From NCBI GenBank assembly GCA_002779455.1, contig PEWM01000007.1, positions 1 through 18,881 on the forward strand: a DNA stretch of 18,881 bases. Reading direction: 5' to 3'. Source of the stretch: Deltaproteobacteria bacterium CG07_land_8_20_14_0_80_60_11 (GTDB lineage Bacteria > Desulfobacterota > Desulfobaccia > Desulfobaccales > 0-14-0-80-60-11). The notes beneath the pieces are model-generated. The model did not search any database. It was not told where the DNA came from and was given only the letters and a program-made list of their open reading frames with translations. Below, piece after piece: positions 6,509 through 13,683 of this stretch (position 1 is its first letter; each line of letters starts with the position of its first letter). The position numbers were made by a program, and so were the translations under genes.

Positions 6509-6531
6509 GGCACAGGCGAGACGCCTATGCC
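6509..6531. repeat. Short palindromic repeat before the GT4 gene
   Basis: The arms GGCACAGGCG (6509-6518) and CGCCTATGCC (6522-6531) pair with one mismatch around AGA. The sequence CACAGGCGAGACGCCT is of a type seen dispersed in many bacterial genomes. It lies 15 bases before the next start codon, where it could mask the ribosome binding region when transcribed. Confidence 0.55.
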
Positions 6532-6546
6532 ACCACTAGATAATCC

Positions 6547-7725
6547 ATGAAGATTGCGCTCTTACGACAGCGGGTGACGGCCCTCGGGGGGGCCGAGACC
6601 ACCCTAAGCTATCTGGTCCGGGGCCTGGCCGCGGCCGGCCACGAGGTGGCGGTGTACGGCACGGAAAGAGCGACCGAGGCCCAGGCCGCACTGGGGCCGA
6701 AAGTCGGCTACGTGCGGGTCCCCGTCTGGGGCGGCAAGACGCTGCGGCTGCTGTCTTTTGCCCTGAATACCCGCCGCCTCCTCAAAAACGCCGGCCCCCA
6801 AGTGGTGTTTAGCCTGGAGCGAGTGCCGGGTCCCCAGGTCTTTCGCGCCGGGGACGGCTGCCACCGGGAGTTTTTGGCCCGCCGCGCCCCCCATCTCTCG
6901 CCCCTGGCCCGGGCCGCCCAGTGGTTAACCCCCTTTCACCGGGTGATGCTCGTGGTCGAGCGGCGGCTCTTCACCTCTCCGGGGCTCTCGCGGGTGATCG
7001 CCAACTCCCGGCAGGTGCGGGCAGAAATCATCCGGCTCTATGGGGTGGACCCGGGGCGCATCCGGGTGATTGTGAACGGCCTGGACCGGCAGCGGTTTCA
7101 CCCCCTGGACGTTGGCGCCGCCGCGGCTCTCCGCCGCCGCCTGGGGGCGCCGGAGGACGGCGCCGTGGGGTTATTCGTGGGTTCGGGTTTTGAACGGAAA
7201 GGTTTGACTTATCTTTTGCAGGCCTTCGGCAGTCTAAAAGATAAGGCCAGTCATTTATGGGTGGTGGGCAAAGGGCATATCGCCCCTTACCTCCGGGCCG
7301 CGGAACGGTTAGGGGTGGCTGACCGGGTCAAATTCTGGGGGCCGGTGGCTGAGACCGCGCCGTTTTATCAGGCCGCCACGGTGCTGGCCCTGCCCACCCT
7401 CTATGACCCGTGCAGCAACGTCGTGCTGGAGGCCTTGGGCTGCGGGACGCCGGCGGTCACCACCGCGGCTAACGGGGCGGCGGAATTCATCACCCCCGGG
7501 GCGAACGGCGCCGTAATCCCGCAACCGGACGACATCGCCGGCCTCACGGAGGCCCTGGCGACGTTCCTTACCCGGGACCGGGACCCGCAGGTGCGGCAGG
7601 CTGCGGCCCAGGCGGTGGCCGGACTTAGTTGGGAGAGCACGGTGGCCCAGACCCTGGAGGTGCTGCAAGAGGCAGGGTCGCAGGATGCGCACCGCGCACC
7701 ATCAGGTTTCTGGTTCCCAAGCTGA
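6547..7725 (+). CDS. Family 4 glycosyltransferase, LPS core (WaaG-like)
   Basis: A GT-B glycosyltransferase of 392 residues, similar in size to WaaG, which adds the first outer-core hexose. The N-terminus MKIALLRQRVTALGGAETTL has the glycine-rich acceptor loop, and SLERVPGPQVFRAGDGCHRE (with the -FRAGDG-H- pattern) is typical of the WaaG group. The C-terminal donor domain includes VIVNGLD, FVGSGFERKGL and the E-x7-E region LYDPCSNVVLEALGCGTPAV. There is no clear Shine-Dalgarno before the ATG at 6547; a repeat lies there. The last 16 or so residues (DAHRAPSGFWFPS) and the TGA are encoded by the palindromic repeat cluster starting near 7681, so the native protein probably ended earlier. The donor sugar is unknown. 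Confidence 0.85.
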   Translation: MKIALLRQRVTALGGAETTLSYLVRGLAAAGHEVAVYGTERATEAQAALGPKVGYVRVPVWGGKTLRLLSFALNTRRLLKNAGPQVVFSLERVPGPQVFRAGDGCHREFLARRAPHLSPLARAAQWLTPFHRVMLVVERRLFTSPGLSRVIANSRQVRAEIIRLYGVDPGRIRVIVNGLDRQRFHPLDVGAAAALRRRLGAPEDGAVGLFVGSGFERKGLTYLLQAFGSLKDKASHLWVVGKGHIAPYLRAAERLGVADRVKFWGPVAETAPFYQAATVLALPTLYDPCSNVVLEALGCGTPAVTTAANGAAEFITPGANGAVIPQPDDIAGLTEALATFLTRDRDPQVRQAAAQAVAGLSWESTVAQTLEVLQEAGSQDAHRAPSGFWFPS

Positions 7726-7765
7726 GCTTGGGGCGCAGCCGCGTTCCCAAGTTCAACTTGGGAAC
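7681..7765. repeat. Composite palindrome cluster overlapping the GT4 3' end
   Basis: A GGATGCGCACCGCGCACCAT palindrome (from 7682) is followed by TTTCTGGTTCCCAAG and the imperfect palindrome GGTTCCCAAGCTGAGCTTGG (7711-7733). Then comes a perfect palindrome with 11-bp arms GTTCCCAAGTT (7743-7765), identical to 1060-1082. Read on the opposite strand, the cluster at 1060-1125 has the same order (GGGTGCGCACTGCGCACCAT, then TTCTGGTTCCCAAG), so this is a shared composite unit in opposite orientation. Confidence 0.75.
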
Positions 7766-7799
7766 AAGAAAATGGCGGCATGGACATAAAACGCTATTC

Positions 7800-8768
7800 A
7801 TGACAACCGAAAAAGCCATTGTAGTCAAAAATCTCTCCCGGCATTTCGGGGATTTTAAGGCGGTGGACGACATCAGCTTTGAGGTCCACCGGGGGGAGAT
7901 TTTCGGCTTTCTGGGACCCAACGGGGCGGGCAAGTCCACCACCATCCGCATGCTCAACGGACTGCTGCTGCCGACCAGCGGCGAGGGCCGGGTGGGGGGC
8001 TTCGACATCATCCGGGAAAACGCCCGGATCAAAAACCACATCGGCTACATGTCCCAGCGCTTTTCCCTCTATGAGGATCTGACCGCCGAGGAAAACCTCA
8101 CCTTTTTCGGCGGCGTCTATGGCCTGGACCCGGCCCGCCTGACGGGGCGCATCACTGAAGTGCTGATCTTAGTGGGACTGGAGGACCGCCGCCACGATTT
8201 GACCCGCACCCTGCCCCTGGGGTTGAAGCAGCGGCTGGCCCTGGCTTCGGCCATCATCCACGAGCCTTCCATCCTGTTTCTGGATGAGGCCACCAGCGGG
8301 GTGGACCCTATCTCCCGGCGCAATTTTTGGGACCTGATCTACGCCATGGCCCAGGAGGGCAGGACCATCCTGGTCACCACTCACTACATGGAGGAGGCGG
8401 AGTTCTGTGACCGGCTGGTGCTGATCTACCAGGGGCGCATCATTGCTCAGGGCACCCCCAGCGAGCTCAAAGGGGAGGTGAAGGAAACCATCCTGGCCCT
8501 TTATCCCGGCAACCTGGACGGCGCCCTGGATTTGATTAAAAAGCTGCCCCAGGTGGCCGAAGCCGCGGTGTTCGGGGACGGCCTGCACATCGCCACCACC
8601 CGGCCCGAGGAGACCGAGCCGGCTATTCAGGAGACCCTGACGGCCCATCACATCGCCTGCGGCCGCATCGAGCGGGTGCGGCCCAGCCTGGAAGACGCCT
8701 TCATCTCCCTGGTGCAGCGGGCGGAGGGAAAGGAAGCTGTCAGCTATCAGCAGTCAGCAATCAGCTAA
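7800..8768 (+). CDS. ABC-2 exporter ATP-binding subunit (YbhF-like)
   Basis: An ABC ATPase of 322 residues that would power the two permeases downstream. The Walker A motif GPNGAGKST is at 39-47, the Q-loop Gln at 86 (YMSQRFSLY), and the signature is LPLGLKQRLALA at 138-149 instead of LSGGQ. Walker B ILFLDEAT includes E163, and the switch His is H195 in TTHYMEEAE. The LPLG signature is typical of the YbhF group of drug/metabolite exporters. The ATG at 7800 is the only start that leaves a normal N-terminus; the open frame upstream only reads through repeats and the previous gene. The last 11 residues (EAVSYQQSAIS) and the TAA are encoded by a 7-bp-period repeat. Confidence 0.9.
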   Translation: MTTEKAIVVKNLSRHFGDFKAVDDISFEVHRGEIFGFLGPNGAGKSTTIRMLNGLLLPTSGEGRVGGFDIIRENARIKNHIGYMSQRFSLYEDLTAEENLTFFGGVYGLDPARLTGRITEVLILVGLEDRRHDLTRTLPLGLKQRLALASAIIHEPSILFLDEATSGVDPISRRNFWDLIYAMAQEGRTILVTTHYMEEAEFCDRLVLIYQGRIIAQGTPSELKGEVKETILALYPGNLDGALDLIKKLPQVAEAAVFGDGLHIATTRPEETEPAIQETLTAHHIACGRIERVRPSLEDAFISLVQRAEGKEAVSYQQSAIS

Positions 8769-8859
8769 AAGCAGAAAAAATCCTTAAGAAAAAAAACGGA
8801 TAATTAAAACCAGACAAACCGACCAAAAACTAAAAACCAAAAATCAAAAACTAAAAACT
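8740..8859. repeat. Two 7-bp-period repeat tracts between ATPase and permease genes
   Basis: The first tract (about 8740-8767) repeats CAGCTAT/CAGCAGT/CAGCAAT and contains the ATPase stop codon. The second (about 8822-8859) repeats AAAAACT/AAAAACC and runs straight into the ATG of the permease at 8860. The A-rich filler between them has no coding signal. No Shine-Dalgarno is visible before 8860. Confidence 0.75.
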
Positions 8860-9993
8860 ATGGATGTCACGCGCACCTGGGCCATTTCCCGTAAAGAGTT
8901 GATCCACATCCGGCGGGACCCCATCAGCCTCCTCCAGATCATCCTGCTGCCCATCGTGCTCCTGCTGCTCTATGGTTATGCCCTCACCTTCGACATCAAG
9001 AACGTCACCCTGGCGATCTACGACCAGGAGCGGAGCCAGTTGAGCGAAGATTTTATCAACCAGTTCCGGGGCAGCGACTACTTCCGGTTGGTGAAGTATA
9101 CCCAGAGTTACGACGAACTGAAGCGCCTGCTCCTGTCGCGCCGGGTCCAGGTGGGCCTGATGCTCCCCTATGATTTTTCCTGGCAGTATCAAACGGGAAA
9201 GACCGCCAAAGGGCAGGCCCTGGTAGACGGCACCGATTCCAACACCGCCAACATCGTGCTCGGTTACATCCAGGCGGTGACCGCGGCGTACAACCAGAAA
9301 CTTCTGGGGCAGCGGCTCAGCGCCAAAGGCCCGGGACGCCAGGAGATGCCGGTGGACGCCCAGACCCGCTTCTGGTTCAACGAGGATCTCGAGTCTCGCA
9401 ACTACATCGTCCCCGGCCTGATTGCGGTCATCATGACCGTGGTGGGGGCCCTGCTCACGGCCCTGACGGTGGTGCGGGAACTGGAGCGGGGCAGCATGGA
9501 GGGCCTGATGGCCACTCCCCTCAAGCGGACGGAGCTCTTGCTGGGGAAACTCGGGCCCTACTTCATCATCGGCATGTTCGATATGGCCGTGGTCATGGCC
9601 ATGGGCAAGTTTCTCTTTCAGGTGCCGCTTAGGGGCAGCCCCTGGCTGTTGATCGCCCTGGCGGCCATTTTTCTGATCGCCACCCTCGGGCAGGGGCTGC
9701 TGATTTCGGTGACCTCGGAAAACCAGTTGCAGGCCTTTCAGATGGCCATGCTCACCACGTTTTTGCCGTCCTTTCTCCTGTCCGGCTTCGTGTTCTCCAT
9801 CTACCTGATGCCCCTGCCGCTCCAGATCGCCTCCTACATCGTGCCGGCCCGGTACCTGGTAACCATCTCCAAGGGCATCTACCTCAAGGGCCTGGGAATG
9901 GACTATTTGTGGCCCAGCGCCCTGATGCTGGCCGGGGCCGCCACCTTCTTCGTGGTCATGTCCATCAAGAAGTTTGTCAAGAAGATCAGGTGA
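8860..9993 (+). CDS. ABC-2 type permease (YbhS-like)
   Basis: An inner-membrane permease of 377 residues. It has one N-terminal membrane helix (LLQIILLPIVLLLLYGYAL), a periplasmic domain of about 130 residues with VDGTDSNTANIVLGYIQAVT, then five or six C-terminal helices from about residue 187 (YIVPGLIAVIMTVVGALLTA). A cytoplasmic coupling segment REL-ERGSMEGLMATPLKRTE follows the first of these. It is the length of YbhS/YhhJ proteins and shares the same marker motifs with the next permease, so the two probably form a heterodimer with the ATPase upstream. The substrate is unknown. The start at 8860 follows a 7-bp repeat tract directly. Confidence 0.88.
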   Translation: MDVTRTWAISRKELIHIRRDPISLLQIILLPIVLLLLYGYALTFDIKNVTLAIYDQERSQLSEDFINQFRGSDYFRLVKYTQSYDELKRLLLSRRVQVGLMLPYDFSWQYQTGKTAKGQALVDGTDSNTANIVLGYIQAVTAAYNQKLLGQRLSAKGPGRQEMPVDAQTRFWFNEDLESRNYIVPGLIAVIMTVVGALLTALTVVRELERGSMEGLMATPLKRTELLLGKLGPYFIIGMFDMAVVMAMGKFLFQVPLRGSPWLLIALAAIFLIATLGQGLLISVTSENQLQAFQMAMLTTFLPSFLLSGFVFSIYLMPLPLQIASYIVPARYLVTISKGIYLKGLGMDYLWPSALMLAGAATFFVVMSIKKFVKKIR

Positions 9994-9998
9994 GGGGG

Positions 9999-10154
9999 AG
10001 CTGTTAGCAGTTAGCAGTTAGCAGTTAGCAAAAAACAAATGAAAAAATAGCTTCAGTGGCGGGTTTGAAAATCATGAAGGAGAGAGGATGTCAACTTTTA
10101 AGCAGGGTTACGATCTACTTGAGCCCAGAAACTAACAGCTAACAGCTAAGAGCT
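9999..10154. repeat. Inverted 7-bp-period repeats flanking about 100 bases between the permease genes
   Basis: The left tract, 9999-10030, repeats GTTAGCA four times. The right tract, 10130-10154, repeats AACTAAC/AGCTAAC/AGCTAAG on the opposite strand sense, making an imperfect inverted pair around about 100 bases. The interior has no convincing gene; a 15-codon frame at 10088 (MSTFKQGYDLLEPRN) has a purine-rich leader but is too small to support. The right tract ends four bases before the ATG of the next permease. Confidence 0.75.
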
Positions 10155-10158
10155 ATTC

Positions 10159-11295
10159 ATGTGGCGTCGCATCCGGCACATTATCATCAAGGAATTCATC
10201 CAGGTTTTTAGGGACAAGAAGCTCCGCTTTTTCCTCATCGTGCCGCCCCTGGTGCAGCTGCTCACCTATGGCTATGTGGTCAACTTCGACATCAAGCATG
10301 TGGCCGTGGCCGTGTTCGATGAAAGCCGCACCCTGGAAAGTCGGCAGCTCATCGACCGGTTCACCTCCACTGACTGGTTCAATGTCAAGTACTATGTCAA
10401 GAGCCAGAAAGAGCTGCTGCACTTAGTCGACCGGGGCGACATCACCCTGGCCCTGTGGATCCAGTGGGATTTCGCCACCCGGATGCGCCAGGGCAAGTCG
10501 GGCCGGCTCCAGGTGATCGTGGACGCCACCGATTCCAACGCCGCCCTGATCGTCAGCCGCTATGCCGGTACGGTGATCGCCGATTATAACCAGCTCCAGC
10601 TGGACCGGCAATTGGCCCGCCAGGGGCAGGAGTGGGCGGGCCAGTCCGGGACTCCCCTGGACATCGAGCCCCGGGCCTGGTTCAACTCCAACCTCATCAG
10701 CCGCCACTCCATGGTGCCCGGGGTCATCGCCATGGTGGTGCTGCTGGTCAGCCTGATGCTGACTGCCCTGTCCGTGGTGCGGGAAAAAGAGATCGGCACC
10801 CTGGAGCAGATCCTGGTGACCCCCATCCGGCCCATCGAGCTGATGCTGGGCAAGACCATCCCCTTTGTCATCATCTCCCTGCTGGAAGTGGCCATGGTCA
10901 CGGCCTTAGGGATCCTGTGGTTCGAGGTGCCTTTCCGGGGCAGCTTCTTGGTGCTGCTCCTGGGCACCATGGCCTTTCTGTTCAATTCCGTGGGTCTGGG
11001 GCTGCTGATTTCCACGGTCTCGTCCACCCAGCAGCAGGCCATGATGGCCGGCAACCTGTTTTTGACCCCGGCCATTCTCCTGTCCGGGCTTATCTTTCCC
11101 ATCGCCAACATGCCGGTGTTTTTTCAGTACCTGACGTATCTCAACCCGCTGATGTACTTTATTATCGTGACTCAGGGGGTCTTTCTCAAGGGCGCCGGGC
11201 TGGTCCTCCTGTGGCCCCAGATCACGGCCATGACCGTTCTGGGCATCGGCATGCTGGGCCTGGCCGTGGCCCGGTTCAAGGTGCATATTGCGTAA
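10159..11295 (+). CDS. ABC-2 type permease (YbhR-like)
   Basis: The second permease, 378 residues, a paralogue of the one upstream. The parallel motifs are VDATDSNAALIVSRYAGTVI, RAWFNSNLISRHSMVPGVIA and GTLEQILVTPIRPIELMLGK. It has one N-terminal helix (FFLIVPPLVQLLTYGYVV), a periplasmic domain, and a C-terminal block of about six helices. With the YbhF-like ATPase it forms a complete exporter in the YbhFSR order. YbhFSR-type systems in other bacteria work with a periplasmic adaptor; the nearest candidate here is the RND-type adaptor at 13684, beyond the AT-rich cassette. No Shine-Dalgarno is visible before the ATG. Confidence 0.88.
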   Translation: MWRRIRHIIIKEFIQVFRDKKLRFFLIVPPLVQLLTYGYVVNFDIKHVAVAVFDESRTLESRQLIDRFTSTDWFNVKYYVKSQKELLHLVDRGDITLALWIQWDFATRMRQGKSGRLQVIVDATDSNAALIVSRYAGTVIADYNQLQLDRQLARQGQEWAGQSGTPLDIEPRAWFNSNLISRHSMVPGVIAMVVLLVSLMLTALSVVREKEIGTLEQILVTPIRPIELMLGKTIPFVIISLLEVAMVTALGILWFEVPFRGSFLVLLLGTMAFLFNSVGLGLLISTVSSTQQQAMMAGNLFLTPAILLSGLIFPIANMPVFFQYLTYLNPLMYFIIVTQGVFLKGAGLVLLWPQITAMTVLGIGMLGLAVARFKVHIA

Positions 11296-11426
11296 AATCT
11301 GCGAGTTAAGCTATGCGGGTGTCAATTCTTGTTGTGTAGACGAAATTATACCATCTTATGGATATTTCAGATATATATAGGATATGAAGGCCCTGGTGCT
11401 TCAAACTACGGGGATAGTCAAACGGC

Positions 11427-12620
11427 ATGGATGATCAAGAGTTAATAAACCTTTTGCATGATATTGAATCTGATAGGGTGGAGCGGAAGGCCTCCGTTTC
11501 TGAAAAGGATAAGATTCGGCAGGCAATTTGCGCCTTCGCAAACGACTTGCCGAACCACCAACAGCCCGGGGTTATATTCATTGGCGCTAATGACAATGGA
11601 ACCTGCACAAATCTTACTATAACAGATCAGTTACTTCTTACACTGGCCGATATGCGATCTGATGGCAATATTATGCCATTTCCAATGATGACGGTTCAGA
11701 AGAAAATAGTGAAAGGATGTGACTTAGCAGTCGTTATAGTTGAGCCTTCCGACGCTCCACCAGTCCGTCATAAAGGTCGGACTTATATTCGGGTGGGACC
11801 ACGCCGGGCTATTGCTACGCCGGAGGAAGAACGACGTCTTTCCGAGAAGCGCAGATCCAAGGATTTGCCTTTCGATATCCAACTTGTTCCATCAGCCGGG
11901 TTAAAAGATCTTGATTTTGATCTTTTCAACAAGGTTTATTTGCCATCAGCTTTGCCAACTGAGGTCTTAGAAAATAATCAGCGAACGATTGAGCAGCAAC
12001 TTTGCTCAATGCGATTTGTGACAGCCGATACTGACCCAAAACCAACCGTTCTCGGAATTTTAGTGGTTGGTACAGATCCAAGACAGTTTATTCCTGGCGC
12101 ATACATACAATTTCTTCGCATTGATGGGGAAACTCTGGCAGACCCGATTAAAGACCAAAAAGAGATTGATGGCCCCTTGTCAGAGATGCTCTGGATGCTT
12201 GATGAAACTTTTAAAGCCCACATTTCTGTTGCATCTGATGTAACCACACAACCAATCGAAATTCGGCACCCCGATTATCCGTTGGTGGCGCTTCAGCAGT
12301 TGGCTAGAAATAGCGTTTTACACCGCACTTATGAGGCAACCAATGCTCCCGCTCGAATTACCTGGTTTAGGGACCGAATTGAAATTATCAATCCTGGTGG
12401 CCCTTACGGACAAGTAAATCAAGAGAATTTTGGCGAGCCGGGGATAACGGATTATCGCAATCCTCATTTAGCAGAGGCCCTTAAGAATTTGGGGTACGTG
12501 CAAAGATTTGGTGTGGGGATCCAAATTGCCCGAAGGGAACTTGAAAAGAATGGTAATCCGCCGCCAGAATTTTTTGCAAAAGATGCCCACGTGTTAGTCA
12601 TTGTAAGGAGAAGGCCTTGA
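11427..12620 (+). CDS. Schlafen/AlbA_2-domain protein with C-terminal ATP-binding/HTH-type region
   Basis: A 397-residue protein. Residues 14-140 match the AlbA_2 (Schlafen-type) putative nucleic-acid-binding domain: ESDRVERKAS with E19 and K21, FANDLPNHQQPGVIFIGAND, NG, and RTYIRVGPRRAIATPEEERR. The C-terminal part has the HATPase_c_4-like pattern LARNSVLHRTYEATNAPARI, RIEIINPGG, and RNPHLAEALKNLGYVQRFGV with GNPPPEF. Members are annotated as ATP-dependent regulators or DNA-binding proteins, and Schlafen-type domains also occur in antiphage genes. Whether this protein is a nuclease cannot be read here. The AT-rich codon use differs strongly from the neighbours. The stop overlaps the start of the ParA-like gene by four bases, so the two are likely one functional unit. 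The ATG at 11427 has no strong Shine-Dalgarno. Confidence 0.82.
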   Translation: MDDQELINLLHDIESDRVERKASVSEKDKIRQAICAFANDLPNHQQPGVIFIGANDNGTCTNLTITDQLLLTLADMRSDGNIMPFPMMTVQKKIVKGCDLAVVIVEPSDAPPVRHKGRTYIRVGPRRAIATPEEERRLSEKRRSKDLPFDIQLVPSAGLKDLDFDLFNKVYLPSALPTEVLENNQRTIEQQLCSMRFVTADTDPKPTVLGILVVGTDPRQFIPGAYIQFLRIDGETLADPIKDQKEIDGPLSEMLWMLDETFKAHISVASDVTTQPIEIRHPDYPLVALQQLARNSVLHRTYEATNAPARITWFRDRIEIINPGGPYGQVNQENFGEPGITDYRNPHLAEALKNLGYVQRFGVGIQIARRELEKNGNPPPEFFAKDAHVLVIVRRRP

Positions 12621-13636
12621 GCACTCCTGTTATTGGTTTCTTTAATAATAAAGGTGGGGTCGGAAAGACCTCGATAGTATATCATCTAGCCTGGATGTAC
12701 TCGGATCTCGGAATCCGGGTTGTAGCTGCGGACCTCGACCCGCAGGCCAATCTTACTGCCGCATTTTTGGAAGAAGATCGCCTGGAAGAACTCTGGCCTG
12801 ACGGTGATCATCCATTATCCATCTTTGGATCAATACAACCTTTACTAAGAGGTATTGGTGATATAGCTGACCCTCATCTTGAAAATATTGAAGAAAACCT
12901 GGGTATCTTGATTGGAGACCTTGGGCTTTCGGGTTTTGAAGATGAATTATCATCGGTTTGGCCTGACTGTATGGACCGAAAGGAGAGGGCATTTCGTGTT
13001 ATCTCAGCCTTTTGGAGAATAATGCAAAAGGCCGCTTTGAACCATCAAGCAGATATTATTTTAATGGATCTTGGTCCCAACTTAGGAGCAATTAACCGGG
13101 CGGCGCTTATATCTGCAAATTATGTTGTTGTACCGCTTTCTCCCGATCTGTTTTCCTTACAGGGGTTGCGTAATTTAGGCCCCACCTTGAGACGATGGCG
13201 TGAAGAATGGAATGAGAGAATAGGCAAAAATCCTGTTGATCTTAAACTTCCATCCGGTTCAATGAAACCTGTTGGATATATAGTTATGCAACACTCAGTT
13301 AGATTGGATAGACCAGTCAAAGCGTATGATCGCTGGATCGAACGTATTCCTGATGTATATCGGAATGCTGTACTGGGACAACCTGGAGAATCGAATATAT
13401 CAGTAGGAGATGACCCACATTGCTTAGCTCTCCTTAAGCATTATAGGAGTTTAATGCCTTTGGCGCAAGAGGCACATAAACCAATGTTTCATTTAAAGCC
13501 AGCTGATGGAGCTATTGGTGCTCATGTCATGGCAGTTAGAGGGGCAAAACAGGATTTTGACAATTTGGCAAAGGAAATAGCAAAAAGAACTGAAATAAGT
13601 TTATCATATTTGGTTGAATCAACTGATGATAGTTAA
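12617..13636 (+). CDS. ParA/MinD-family ATPase
   Basis: A 339-residue P-loop ATPase with the deviant Walker A of ParA proteins, FFNNKGGVGKTS (K12 and K17). It also has VVAADLDPQANLTAAFL (motif A') and IILMDLGPNLGAINRAALIS followed by YVVVPLSPDLFSLQGLRNLG. It lacks an N-terminal HTH and there is no parB or parS-like repeat nearby, so it is unlikely to be a plasmid partition gene. I chose the TTG at 12617 because AAGGAGA at 12605-12611 lies at the right distance and the TTGA overlap with the upstream stop is a standard coupling arrangement. Like its partner it is AT-rich. A ParA-like ATPase could act as a switch or positioning subunit for the AlbA_2 protein; that is inference. Confidence 0.85.
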   Translation: MSTPVIGFFNNKGGVGKTSIVYHLAWMYSDLGIRVVAADLDPQANLTAAFLEEDRLEELWPDGDHPLSIFGSIQPLLRGIGDIADPHLENIEENLGILIGDLGLSGFEDELSSVWPDCMDRKERAFRVISAFWRIMQKAALNHQADIILMDLGPNLGAINRAALISANYVVVPLSPDLFSLQGLRNLGPTLRRWREEWNERIGKNPVDLKLPSGSMKPVGYIVMQHSVRLDRPVKAYDRWIERIPDVYRNAVLGQPGESNISVGDDPHCLALLKHYRSLMPLAQEAHKPMFHLKPADGAIGAHVMAVRGAKQDFDNLAKEIAKRTEISLSYLVESTDDS

Positions 13637-13683
13637 ATTTAACTGGTATTAACAAAAAACACATTTCTATCTAATTTATTAAT

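Noticed and set aside
7629..7799. Upstream extension of the ABC ATPase reading frame
   Set aside because: It translates the 3' end of the GT4 gene in another frame and the palindromes; the normal ABC N-terminus starts at 7800.
10088..10135. 15-codon frame MSTFKQGYDLLEPRN with a purine-rich leader
   Set aside because: It is too short to judge, its stop lies in a repeat, and no homology can be recognised.
11296..11426. Promoter for the AlbA_2-ParA cassette
   Set aside because: The region is AT-rich with several TATA-like stretches, but no -10/-35 pair with proper spacing could be defended.
12617..13636. Plasmid partition locus
   Set aside because: There is a ParA-like ATPase but no ParB partner, no parS-like repeats and no replication gene.
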